A stretch of 64,000 nt of DNA from Elymus sibiricus (lineage: Eukaryota; Streptophyta; Magnoliopsida; Poales; Poaceae). The first letter of the stretch is position 1. Each line of letters begins with the position of its first letter. Made by a program: the position numbers and the translations under genes. The notes below the pieces were generated by a model. That model made no database searches. It was not told where the DNA came from and saw nothing but the letters and a program-made list of their open reading frames with translations. The DNA is taken from positions 246,108,166 through 246,172,165 of the forward strand of contig CM077666.1 in the NCBI GenBank assembly GCA_039707655.1, in the 5' to 3' direction. Of this stretch, positions 9,850-19,883 are shown in pieces.

Positions 9850-10700
9850 CAGGATGCATTTCGGATGGACCGAGTTGATCATCTCGGTGACACCGAAGCA
9901 TACAACAGAAACCTTACACGCCATTTCGGTCAGACCAAGATGGGTTTCGGTGGCTCCGAGATGCTAGGGTTTCACTGAGACTTTACTTTCGGTCTCACCG
10001 ATTCGTACAACTCGGTGGCACCGAGACGTACTAGTGCTATGGCTAGAGGCCAAATCGGTAGGACCGAAAATTTCGAATCGGTCGGTCCGAGATGCATTCG
10101 GCGAAAACTTAAACCTAGAAATTTCGCTCGAATCTAATCTATGGAATTTTCCTGGTGGATTTAGCATTGCAATCATGGCAAGAATCATGGCATTCCTAAC
10201 GTGCATTGAATCGGAAAATGGAAGCACGAAAGGGATTGAATCTCACCCTAACTTGGTGGAGATCCTCTACGGCGGCAACGGCGGTGGAGATTGCCGTTGA
10301 CGGTGATGGAGTCCTGCGGCGAAGGCGCACAGGAGACGACGGCGACGATCCGGAGACCAAGGGCGACGGCAGCAACGGGGTGCGGGAACGAGTGGGGTCG
10401 AGAAATTTCAACCGTTCGATCCACGCGATATATATACCCGTACGCTGTCGGTGGCGCCGAGTTGAACAACTCGGTGGCACCGATATGTGTAACTGCACGC
10501 AGTTTAGCACATCGGTGGTGCCGAAATGGTTCAATTTGGTAGCACCGAGATGAAAAACCTAGATCAATCTAAGTAATTTCGGTTGGACCGAGTTTGAGTG
10601 AGTTGGTTCGGACGAAATCAATTAGAAGGTTTTGGAGGTTCAGCCCTTTCAGATCGGTGGCTCCGAGTGCTCCTCACCCGGAGGGTCCGAAAATGACTTG
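9850..10700 (-). promoter_or_regulatory. Internal palindrome array and TATA box upstream of the second ORF
   Basis: Between gag and the second ORF the LTR-type motif recurs (CTCGGTGGCACCGA and variants) at about 10448-10690 and again at 9860-10090. A TATATATA box (10436-10428, minus) follows the first group in element orientation. An AACGGTTGAAATTT box lies at 10416-10403. This mirrors the LTR promoter but is clearly diverged from it. It may be an internal promoter for the second ORF; that function is inferred. Confidence 0.6.
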
Positions 10701-11669
10701 TTCAATTTTTGTGATGCAGCAAGAATAGAATTTGAGACAAGAAAGCATAGATAGCTAGAGAAGGTACTTAGGCATTCTTGTACATCCACTTGACCAGAAA
10801 AACCAAGACAATCAAAACAACAAATGGATGTCCTCGAATGATAAAAACATGCAAACCAACATGCTCACACAATAAGATTGCAAATGAAATATGTGTCAAA
10901 CATGCACAACCAATTCTAGCATCTATCAAGCAATGGCGATGACTAGGTCATCTATATATGAGTATATTGACTTAGGAGCCAAATGAGAACATTTGATCAT
11001 AGGTCATACTCATCGTTTAAGCACAAGTGGGGTTACCACTTTTACATAAAGCATTAATGTGTTCACACCATTAGAGTTGCTTTAGCTCAATTAATTAGAG
11101 CAAAGCTCCACCTAGATGTGATATCCCCCCTAAGAGGGATGAACTAACCTTGGGTTTTGTCGATGATGACTTCATGTAGATGTTGAAGATGTGGATGCTC
11201 AATGTTGATGTAGACCATCAAGAGTTGGGAGCAATCCTTTGGAGTTTTGTGCTTTTAATACCTACATGGGTTAGTCCCACACAAGGAACATACAAGGATA
11301 TCCATAGACATAGAGTGAAATACACATATGATGATGTCCATGAATGCATTGATTACCTTGTCCCTTGTCTTACCAACAAGAGGGTTTGTGACTCCATGAA
11401 CTAGTGCAAAATGTGGAAGTTGGTTGCACAAGTTCTTGCCATAAAGAATATGAGTGAAGTTTGTTGGCGGAGTCACCCTCAAGAACTCTCTAGTTCTTCT
11501 TCTTTTGGACCCACATCAACTTGATGGGAATCCTTGGAGTTGTAGTAGAACTTGATGAAGTCTTGGGAACCCACTTGACCATGGCTTGAGGAGCTTCTTC
11601 AAATGAATCAATCTCTTCTTGAAGCTTGTCCTTCCCTTTTAGCTTATGGTCTTGTGGTGGAAGATCTTC
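10701..11669. other. Spacer after gag where pol would be expected
   Basis: About 1 kb of AT-rich sequence with no long frame on the element's sense strand. I find no protease, integrase, RT or RNase H motif in it. A purine tract (minus: CCCTCTTAGGGGGGATATC, near 11121-11139) is another PPT-like run. Confidence 0.55.
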
Positions 11670-13667
11670 TTAATCTTGTGTTCCCTTGAAGAAAGTAGGA
11701 TCATACTTCTCTTGTTGAGGAACAAACTTCGTCTTGGGGTATTGATATTCTTCCCACTCAACTCCATTGGCATTGAACTTTCGTTCAAAACCAACACCTT
11801 GGTTCTTCCGGTCCCTTCCTTGCTTGCGTACAATTTCCTCAAATTGCTTACTCCCGGCAAGACTCTTGTAGACACCTTTTTCTATAATTCCTTTCAATAG
11901 CACATTTTCTTGCTCAAGTGTAACTTGGCTAAGAGAATCATTAGTGGAATCAATAGAACTACTAGAAGCAACAACATTGGATTTAGCATTGTTATTGTTA
12001 CTACTAGAGGTAGAACCATTTTTACCCTTGTTGCTAGTTTGCTTAGATTTAACTTGTGGCATAAAGGTAGACAAGAGTAAACGCTTGGCAAGATATGAAG
12101 AACTCTTCTTTCGAAGATCGTCATTGATAGCTTTAAGAAACTCATGTTCTTGCTCTAAATTTAGCTTCTCGAAGCGTAGCTTCTCATGAGTTCTTAGAAG
12201 TTCTCTATGATCCTCTTGAGTTGTTTCATGAGCTAACTTAAGAGCATTTAGTTCTTTAGTTAGACGCTCAATCTCCTTCATAGCATTGTCACTCGTTTCC
12301 TCTTGACTATCATGATTACTAGCATTTTCATTATAGCTCACATCACTAGCTCTATCAACAAGTAAATCATCATCACCAAGCAAATAATCTTCATCACTAT
12401 TGAAATCAAGATACTCGGGGTGTGATACCTTGGGGCCTTTTGCCATGAAGCATCTTCCAATTCCTTCATTTGGTGAGTCAAATAGATCATAGGAGTTGGA
12501 TGACACAAGAGCAAGTCCGGCAACACCTTCATCTTGACTATAGTCGGAGTTGGAGTGATAACTTCTCTCGGAGTGGGTGTCGGAGTCGGAGCCGGAAACC
12601 CATTCACCATCATGAGCTTGATGTATTCTTCTTGTATAGCTCTGGGATGACTTGTCCTTCCTCTCTGAATCCTTGCTTCTTCGAGAGTGTCTTCGTTCAT
12701 AACGATCATCTCTACTTCTTCTCTCCTTATGAGGTGATTCATCTCTTCCATGTCTTCCTCTTGGTGATTCGTCTCTTTTCTTGTAGGGAGCCGTACACTC
12801 ATTGGAGTAGTGTCCGGGCTTTCCACAATTGTAACAATTACGGTCACAACTTGATGATCTTCTCTCATAGTGTCTTGAACTAGAGCTTCTTTCTTTCCCT
12901 TTGTTCTTGTAGAACTTGTTGAACCTTTTCACCATTAGGCTAATCTCTTCATTGGATACTAGCTTGTCACTTGAAGTTGTCGGAGCATCGGTTGAGGCTT
13001 TGTAAGCACCACTTGATTTGTTGTGTAGCTCCTCTTTGTCCTTGAGTGACATTTCATGAGCAACAATCCTTCCAATGACTTCCGTGGGCTTGAGATCTTT
13101 GTAATTTGGCATCATTTGGATCAATGTGCAAACGGTATCATATTTTCCATCCAAAGCTCTAAGTATCTTCTTGATGATGAATTTGTCGGTCATCTCTTCA
13201 CTTCCTAAGCCGGCAATCTCATTTGTGATGAGAGCAAGCCTAGAGTACATCTCAGCGACTCCTTCACCATCCTTCATCTTGAACTTGTCAAGTTGACTTT
13301 GAAGCACATCCAACTTAGATTCCTTGACGGACTCGGTACCTTCATGCATATCAACCAAAGTATCCCAAATTTCCTTTGCATTCTCGAGGTGGCTGATTTT
13401 GTTGAATTCCTCGGGACATAGACCGTTGAATAGAATGTCACAAGCTTGAGCATTGTATTGCAACATCTTCAATTCTTCCGGGGTTGCTTCACGATCCGGT
13501 TCCTTGCCATCCTCAAAGAAGTCACCTTGCAAGCCAACACGAACAACAGCCCAAACGGCGGGGTTATGACCAAGAATATGCATTTTCATTTTATGTTTCC
13601 AACTAGCAAAGTTTGTACCATCAAAATATGGACCTCTACGGTGATAGTTACCCTCACTAGACGCCAT
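11670..13667 (-). CDS. Copia gag polyprotein
   Basis: Intact 665-residue ORF. About residues 10-215 match the UBN2/DUF4219-type copia gag: YFDGTNFASWKHKM near the start, AKEIWDTLVDMHEG near 97, and KIILRALDGKYD-like text near 167. A CCHC zinc knuckle lies at C278-x2-C281-x4-H286-x4-C291, preceded by an Arg/Ser-rich stretch and followed by a long Arg/Asp/Ser-rich segment. A coiled-coil region lies near 465-545 (KEIERLTKELNALKL...). It forms the virus-like particle and binds RNA. It begins 71 bp after the PBS and ends in a normal stop without continuing into protease, so the element can supply gag but not pol. The intact frame suggests the protein is, or recently was, made. Confidence 0.88.
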   Translation of the reverse strand: MASSEGNYHRRGPYFDGTNFASWKHKMKMHILGHNPAVWAVVRVGLQGDFFEDGKEPDREATPEELKMLQYNAQACDILFNGLCPEEFNKISHLENAKEIWDTLVDMHEGTESVKESKLDVLQSQLDKFKMKDGEGVAEMYSRLALITNEIAGLGSEEMTDKFIIKKILRALDGKYDTVCTLIQMMPNYKDLKPTEVIGRIVAHEMSLKDKEELHNKSSGAYKASTDAPTTSSDKLVSNEEISLMVKRFNKFYKNKGKERSSSSRHYERRSSSCDRNCYNCGKPGHYSNECTAPYKKRDESPRGRHGRDESPHKERRSRDDRYERRHSRRSKDSERKDKSSQSYTRRIHQAHDGEWVSGSDSDTHSERSYHSNSDYSQDEGVAGLALVSSNSYDLFDSPNEGIGRCFMAKGPKVSHPEYLDFNSDEDYLLGDDDLLVDRASDVSYNENASNHDSQEETSDNAMKEIERLTKELNALKLAHETTQEDHRELLRTHEKLRFEKLNLEQEHEFLKAINDDLRKKSSSYLAKRLLLSTFMPQVKSKQTSNKGKNGSTSSSNNNNAKSNVVASSSSIDSTNDSLSQVTLEQENVLLKGIIEKGVYKSLAGSKQFEEIVRKQGRDRKNQGVGFERKFNANGVEWEEYQYPKTKFVPQQEKYDPTFFKGTQD

Positions 13668-13737
13668 ACTCTCCTAGGTTGTGAAACCAAGGCTGTGATC
13701 ACCAAAGCAATGGAAATCAAGGCTTACGGAGACCAAA

Positions 13738-13749
13738 GCTCTGATACCA
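13738..13749 (-). promoter_or_regulatory. Primer binding site (tRNA-iMet)
   Basis: Minus strand TGGTATCAGAGC, two bases inside the 5' LTR end. It is complementary to the 3' end of plant initiator tRNA-Met. Confidence 0.92.
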
Positions 13750-13751
13750 TT

Positions 13752-15330
13752 TGTAGGATCGAAAGTATGTCTAGAGGGGGGGGTGATTAGACTACTTGAC
13801 CAAATAAAGCCTAACCTTTTCCCAATTTTAGTTGTAGGCAGATTTTAGCAATAGTACATGTCAAGCATCACCCTACACATGCAATTCTAAGAGTATAGCA
13901 GCGGAAAGTAAGTAATTGCATATGTATGTAAAGGAGGGGATCGGAGATATCAAATGCAATGAAGACACGGTGGTTTTTGGCGTGGTTCCGATAGGTGGTG
14001 CTATCGTACGTCCACGTTGATGGAGGCTTCAACCCACGAAGGGTAACGGCTGCGCGAGTCTACGGAGGGCTCCACCCACGAAGGGTCCACGATAAGCAAC
14101 CTTGCCTATTCCACCATGGCTTACGTCCACGAAGGACTAGCCTCACTCGGGGTAGATCTTCACGAAGTAGGCAATCTCCTTGCCCTTACAAACTCCTTGG
14201 TTCAACTCCACATCATGTCGGAGGCTCCCAAGTGACACCTAACCAATCTAGGAGACACCACTCTCCAAAAGGTAATAGACGGTGTGTTGTTGATGAACTC
14301 CTTGCTCTTGTGCTTCAAATGATAGTCTTCCCAACACTCAAACAACTCCTCACAGATTTGGCTATGGTGGAAGAAGGATTTGAGTGGAAAGCAACTTGGG
14401 AAAGGCTAGAGATCAAGGTTCAAATGGTAGGAATGGAATATCTTGATCTCAACACATGAGTAGGTGGTTCTCTCTCAGAAAATGTATGGTGGAAGTGTAG
14501 GCACGTTCTGATGGCTCTCCTTACAGAGAAGGAGGTGGTGGAGGGGTATATATAGCCTCCACACAAAATCCAACCGTTACACACTTTTGACTCAACTCGG
14601 TGGCACCGAAACAGCAATCTCGGTAGCACTGAACTGTGTAAAAGATATGAACGTTAGGAATCTCGGTGGGACCAATACGGACAGCTCGGATGGACCGAAG
14701 TGCAATGGCTTAGGGCAATCCTCATCTCGGTGGCACCGATTGCATAAACTCGGTTGGACCGAAGTGAAGCAATAAGGCAACAGAGACTTGGCAAGCCATC
14801 TCGGTGAGACCGATTTGCAAAACTCGGTGAGACCGAAGTGAGTGCAAACGATTACAGAGAGTTGGCAAGGCCATCTCGGTGGGACCGAGATCCATTTCAG
14901 TAGATCCGATTTGTTAGGGTTTTGGCAGTGGCTTAGTCTTGGTGAACTCGGTGGGGCCGGATAGAGAATTTCGGTGGGACCGAGTTGGAATGTTGGTTTT
15001 GGACATATTTGGGTAGAGAGATTGGTTGAGGGTTTAGGAGTACTGTCACTAAGCACTTGAGCAAAAAGACCATTAAGCAACACCTCATCCCCTTTTAATA
15101 GTATTGGCTTTCCTATGGACTCAATGTGATCTTGGATCACTAAACAAAAAATATAGAGTCTTGATCTTTAGCCAATCTATGTCCTTAGCATTTTGAGGGG
15201 TCCACATCTCTAGTCCATGCCATGCCAATCATTGAACATCCTGAAATCTTTAACTTGAATGGACATTAGTTCAATGAGATATATGTTGTTATGAATTACC
15301 AAAACCACCAAGGGAGCAAATGTGCTTTCA
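13752..15330 (-). repeat. 5' LTR of the Sirevirus-like element
   Basis: 1,579 bp, the same length as the other LTR, with a handful of substitutions and compensating 1-bp indels (for example the G-run after CTAGA). Palindrome array 14590-14995; AACGGTTGGATTTT 14578-14565 and TATATATA 14554-14547 on the minus strand. Confidence 0.92.
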
Positions 15331-15335
15331 GTTAC
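15331..15335. repeat. Target site duplication GTTAC, right copy
   Basis: Exact match to 5533-5537, immediately right of the LTR. Confidence 0.9.
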
Positions 15336-15745
15336 AATCTAAGGAAGACATTTTTTGGTACACTGGCTCAAATACAAGACAACATATCTTAAGTTGTACA
15401 TGAATTCTTAAGTGTGTCAAAGTAGATATGCTACATTACTTAGTTGAATCATTGTTTTCTATAGTTATCAGGTCGAATTCTAAGCTTTATACGCATATAT
15501 TTTAGACGACACGGAATTTTATTGTTTTTAGAATATTATGGTTATTGTTTCATACATGTGAATTTTTATGTGCATTATGTTTACATGAAAAGAGGAAGAA
15601 AAAGGGACCGTTGCAACGTTCGGTGCCCGTTTGATGTACGAACACGTCCGGACGTATGAGGAAGAACCTTAGAGACGACCTTAATCATGTATTTGATTCA
15701 TTTATATGCATCATAGCCTGTAGCAACGCACGGGCATTCTACTAG
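15336..15745 (+). other. 3' part of the first Helitron
   Basis: AT-rich sequence without a gene. It ends in the hairpin and CTAG terminus at 15742-15745, followed directly by a new TCTCTACT Helitron start rather than by the usual T. Confidence 0.6.
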
Positions 15746-16148
15746 TCTCTACTCTAATGGAGCAGTTGGTAGCCTCGTACTTCGGTTTTATTTTCGTCCC
15801 AACTCCCACCACCCCCGTACCACTGGTTTTTATCTCTTCTCTTTACAAACAATTACAAAAGAAAAAAACCGAACAAATCCCTCGAGGCTCCATCCTCCGA
15901 CCCCCGATCTCTCTCATCTCTCTCGGGCCCTAGGGTTCCCACACCGCCGCCTCCATTACCCCGTATGCGGCCGTCGCCGCGGGATATGACCCCAAATCCG
16001 CGGACCGCCGGCCGTTCCCCGCCCTCCACCTCCAGCTTTGTCCTTCATCCGTTCCTTCCTTGGCCACGCCCCTCCCAATTTCTTCCCCTAACCTAGCTAG
16101 GGTTCTCACCCGCCGCCGCTTCCCTACTGCCACCCGACGCCGTCCACA

Positions 16149-16322
16149 GACACCACCACCATGATGGCGGAAGGAAGAGCAAGGGAGGGGTCATTGAGGC
16201 TGGCCGCCACCACGAGGATGCTGGCGCCCGTGAGCGCAGTGATGGCATGGTGGCGGAAGAAGGTCGTCTTCCCTGGGAGCCGCCCGCTGGCTGCCATCTC
16301 CACCCGCGGCCGCGCCAACAAG
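16149..16322 (+). pseudogene. Captured first-exon fragment (basic N-terminus, unknown family)
   Basis: A GC-rich segment with a CT-rich leader (15880-15960) and an open frame from about 16161, ending at a splice-donor-like AG|GTACG (16322/16323). The peptide contains MLAPVSAVMAWWRKKVVFPG and then a basic tail. It faintly resembles uncharacterised plant proteins that begin with a WWRRKVVFPARR-like motif. I cannot name it. No matching second exon was found, so it is best read as a fragment carried by the Helitron. Confidence 0.4.
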
Positions 16323-18777
16323 ATAGGTACGCCGCCGCGCCCTCGACGTACTCCCTACTCCCGTGCACGTATGGTCAAGTATGTATCACTTATCTTGCCC
16401 CATACAACCTTGGCAGATCTCAATGAGACGGACTCCACTAGAAATTCCTCTATGAATTTGGAACCTATAAAGGGGATTTAACTTAGAAGAACCATAGATC
16501 GTTGTGCTGTTATGCATTGCCGTGATTTGGTCTTTGTTGAGGAGATTATTTTGCTTCCTCTTATATTGGAACAATTGAGAGGAGCAAGGGTAGGAATATG
16601 AATACCTATGATCACGCTCTAGGATGTGGCAAGAGTTTGTGTATATCTTTTTAGTGTCAACCACATGTGCGTGCTAGCCACGTTTTGCTGCTGCGGGCAC
16701 CCTTTTTGCCTTCGTATGAGCAATGGAAGCACTTGGGTGATGTTCTGATGATAAAAATGCTGCTTAAAATGCTCAGGGTTCATGATTTCTTACCAAGTTA
16801 AATGCGGTTCTAACCCAGCTGGCATGCTGATGATTTTCTTCTCTTTGCTTTTAAGTTGTTATACCGACCGATACATCTATCTGTTGGGAGGTTGTTCTGC
16901 TATCAATTGGGATGCTGGGTTTAGGGTCTTTTCATGCTTGGTAAAAATGTCTGAACTGTTTGAACCATATAAAACATAGGAAAATAATGATTCTTTCAGT
17001 TTCTATTTCTTCACAAATTCGCTGTTTGTTTTAATAGTTCAGGAGAAAGTTGTAAAAAAATTACTTGGTTTTCTAACCCAGCTGGCATGTTTCTACTTTA
17101 TATAATGGAATATACTTATAAAGTAGGAGATCTCTCAGATCGTTTCAGTCGTAGACATAGCAACTATGTTGAATTGGTATTCCAGTGTTACATGTTAGAG
17201 AAAGTGGAAGAAAAGAAAGAACAATAAATACACTAACTTACAAATTGGGTCACCAAACCGAGCGCGAGTGGTAAGTGTTGATTACTATTAATGAGCCATA
17301 CATGTGTGTCACATACTTATACATTTTTTCTGTTCCCTTCCAGGATAAAGGCAAGTGTTGTATTTGTGCATTGTGACGACAATTTTCTTGGATAACAGAC
17401 GAAGCGAGCTCGGAGGAGTACGCAGGTGGGATGACAGATGAGGAATGCTCGTGACATTGATGAAGTTGATACGGGCGTGTTGTAGACCGTCATCCAACTG
17501 ACGTGCCCAGAAAGGCTACATATTGGCATGATGGACTTCTATGGTAAAAGGACATTGGGCAGCATGTAAATGCGACTTCTTCATATCTGTTGTCCATGAA
17601 ACAACTTACTTGATGACAAGTTTATCTTGCCTGATAAAGAGCACGACAGTGATTATTTTGTTCTTCCCTCGTTTGTATTGCAGGATTTGCTTCGAAACAT
17701 AATTCAGTGTCCGCAGATGTACTGAAGAAAGCATATTAAGCTACAGAAAGATGGATTCTTCTCTATTGTCCCCAATCAGGTATTCTTACGTGGCTCCGAT
17801 CGAATCACCGATGTATGGATTCACTTAAATCACTTGGATTATCTATAGTTTACCCTCTAATTAACCACATAAAAGTTATTTCTGATTATAAAATATATGT
17901 TTCTTTTTACTGCAATATAAAACAGGTATTTTCTCGGTTATTTGTAGGGCACCACGTGAGTTCATGATTACTTGTCTGGAGGTAATTATCAGAATCATCT
18001 TTCTGAGTTTTTCCATGCTTAGTATGTAGTATTGTTCAGCTATAAAAAAATGTTGATTTTATTGATTACAATACGAACACTGGTAAAATCATGATTCAAT
18101 CGGTTTTTTGGATTTGCTTCCTCTGGAATTAAGATGTTTATTGACCTACCTGTCCGCAAAAAAATATTGCACGTAACTTGAAAAATTAGCGTTGTTGTAT
18201 TAGAATTATTGCAAATTACAAATCTGTGGAGATGTTTCCTAAAATGCAAAAGCATAGCAGATTTACGACATGCAATACTGTGAAGCTATATTAATTAGCT
18301 TTCTCTTTCATCAAACCAACCAAAGGTGGATGCCTTAGTACTAAAATGGTAAAAGCTAAAATAAATGAGAACTTTGGTATTCACAATTCTATATTCAAGT
18401 CCAGCTTAGGGGTTTATAGACTTGCCGAAACATCTATTCTTGACTAAAGTTGTCTTCCGCCGGTGATACACTCATACCTTATTTTTCTTAGTTGTACATT
18501 GTGTTGTCACTTATTTTTATGACCTCTGTCATGCATTTGTTTCTACTAAATTATGATTGTTGTTTATGGTTCTCAAATTAAGTCATTGATAGGATAAGCA
18601 AATGTAGTTGTTGGTTGACAAAGCTGAGAGACAACTTACAGACACTATAACAGTTAGAAATTTAAGTAGCAGGACAAAATTATGTCATGGTTTATATACA
18701 GGTCATCGATTCTTCATGCAGCTCATTACTTGATTTTGTAGATCAAATACTAACACTTTTTCTTTGGATACAACAAG
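16323..18777. other. Intron-like AT-rich sequence, no gene recognised
   Basis: Mostly AT-rich, with short patches of higher GC content such as 17340-17480 that could be further exon scraps. No reading frame has a recognisable domain. A short sequence, GGTTCTAACCCAGCTGGCATG-like, occurs twice (around 16806 and 17070), suggesting a local duplication. Confidence 0.4.
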
Positions 18778-18878
18778 GATCATACCCCACCCACGTGGCG
18801 ACACGACGTAGAAGGGTGCGTGCAATGGAAGGACACCTACGGGAACAAGCTCGCCGAGGTCTTGGAATTCCAACCTAG
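18778..18878 (+). pseudogene. Exon-like fragment with splice borders
   Basis: A 101-bp open segment between an AACAAG|GATC acceptor and a CCTAG|GTAAAC donor. The frame gives TPPTWRHDVEGCVQWKDTYG and continues to EVLEFQP. The composition looks like genuine coding sequence. I do not recognise the family. Neighbouring exons are not evident, consistent with a captured fragment. Confidence 0.4.
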
Positions 18879-19819
18879 GTAAACAAGTGAACTCATTTTA
18901 ACTGTTTTCCCATTTTTTCGGTGTCGCAGGCTAGCTCATTCATTAAGGGTTACTCAACTCTGTTTTTTTCTCTTTGGTGATTGGATTATATGCTACTCTG
19001 TGTTGAAGGATTTGTTCATCACAAATTTAATAAATCTTGCCATGTTTTCATACATTGCGTATTTGCTCACTCTGCGTGGAATGGTAAACGTTTGTAGCAT
19101 GGTCACTTGGTCAGGGTTTGATTATTTTTATCAGTGCACATTCCTTCATAAAATAACCCAATGAGGCTAACTTGTTCTTTCTACTTATATACCTACACAT
19201 GGGATGCTCTGTTAGTTTTGTTGTGCAAATAATCATTCTTTGTGTTGATGAGCAATGATATTGGCTCCCAAAATTACAATACTTGCTGAAAGTAGGCTTT
19301 GTTGTAATACAATCTTATCTATGAAAATACATTTTCCTGATAGATTGTGCTTAAAATTTGTTGCTTTTACCCACTTTGGTGCAGCTTCAGTGTATGCGTA
19401 CTAAATCATAGAAGAAGATTATTGTATCTTTTCCTTTATAGTTCACCGGTTGAAGCAGCCGCATCCGCTGATCCGAGACAGCCATCAATCCCCTCCCTTG
19501 CCTGCTTTGAGCCACACACCACCCTCATTCGCGCTGCTGCTCGACGGCAGGGCCCTGCGTCCTGCCTCGCGTGAAGCAGCTGCAGAGGATGACCGTGGCA
19601 AGAAGACCGAAGCAGTGGGTGGTTGAATGGAGATCGCGTGGCCGTACGGGCAGGCGGCTGAGGTGGCGGCGGCCGGACTCAAGAGGAGGATGGGTTGGAC
19701 CGTCCTATGGGCGTCGACGAGATGCGAGCAAGAGAGTTGACAATGGTAACACGAGCTAATTTTCTAGACAAGCAGCAATCTGCATTCCAAGTTCTGACAT
19801 GGAATTTTTGTGTATGCAG
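18879..19819. other. Intron-like sequence plus a GC-rich fragment at 19440-19745
   Basis: AT-rich up to about 19440, then a GC-rich block with short open frames (PVEAAASADPRQPSIPSLAC in one frame, stopped soon after). It may be another captured exon piece. No domain recognised. Confidence 0.35.
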
Positions 19820-19883
19820 AAACTTTAGAATCGAAACTACAAGGGCAAATGGAAAGCACTTTTGATCTACAACTGAAAGAACA
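19820..19883 (+). pseudogene. Exon fragment split by a solo LTR
   Basis: After an acceptor-like TGTATGCAG the frame reads TLESKLQGQMESTFDLQLKE and is then cut by the solo LTR. Beyond the LTR (22688-22696) the sequence ACAACCCAG|GTACAT supplies a plausible exon end with a donor. The original exon would be about 70 bp. Family unknown. Confidence 0.4.

Larger units (their letters stand above)
5538..15330 (-). mobile_element. Complete non-autonomous Sirevirus-like copia retrotransposon
   Basis: A 9,793-bp element on the minus strand, with two 1,579-bp LTRs, a perfect 5-bp TSD, an iMet-tRNA primer binding site and a polypurine tract. Order along the element: LTR (15330-13752), PBS, gag (13667-11670), a spacer with palindrome array and TATA box (about 10690-9850), a second long ORF (9711-7666), PPT, LTR (7116-5538). 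No reverse transcriptase, integrase, RNase H or recognisable protease is present. The palindrome-bearing LTR promoter, copia gag, TGGTATCAGAGC PBS and repeated GGGGGAG-type purine tracts fit Sireviruses. The LTRs look about 98-99% alike, so insertion is fairly recent. Confidence 0.9.
2144..15745 (+). mobile_element. Helitron (non-autonomous), carrying nested insertions
   Basis: The left end is A|TCTCTACTCCTAATG (TC at 2144). The right end is GCAACGCACGGGCATTCTACTAG-like, with terminal CTAG at 15742-15745 preceded by a hairpin (GCCTG...CGGGC, one mismatch). This fits grass Helitrons. The two ends were paired because a second element with the same 5' sequence starts at 15746 and because flanks of the nested elements read as continuous DNA. 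Without the copia element plus TSD and the inner Helitron, about 3.3 kb remain. I see no RepHel helicase. Pairing of these two particular ends is inferred; each end alone is better supported. Confidence 0.55.

Noticed and set aside
10206..10553. Open frames on both strands between gag and the second copia ORF
   Set aside because: They overlap the palindrome array and TATA box and have no recognisable domain; judged non-coding.
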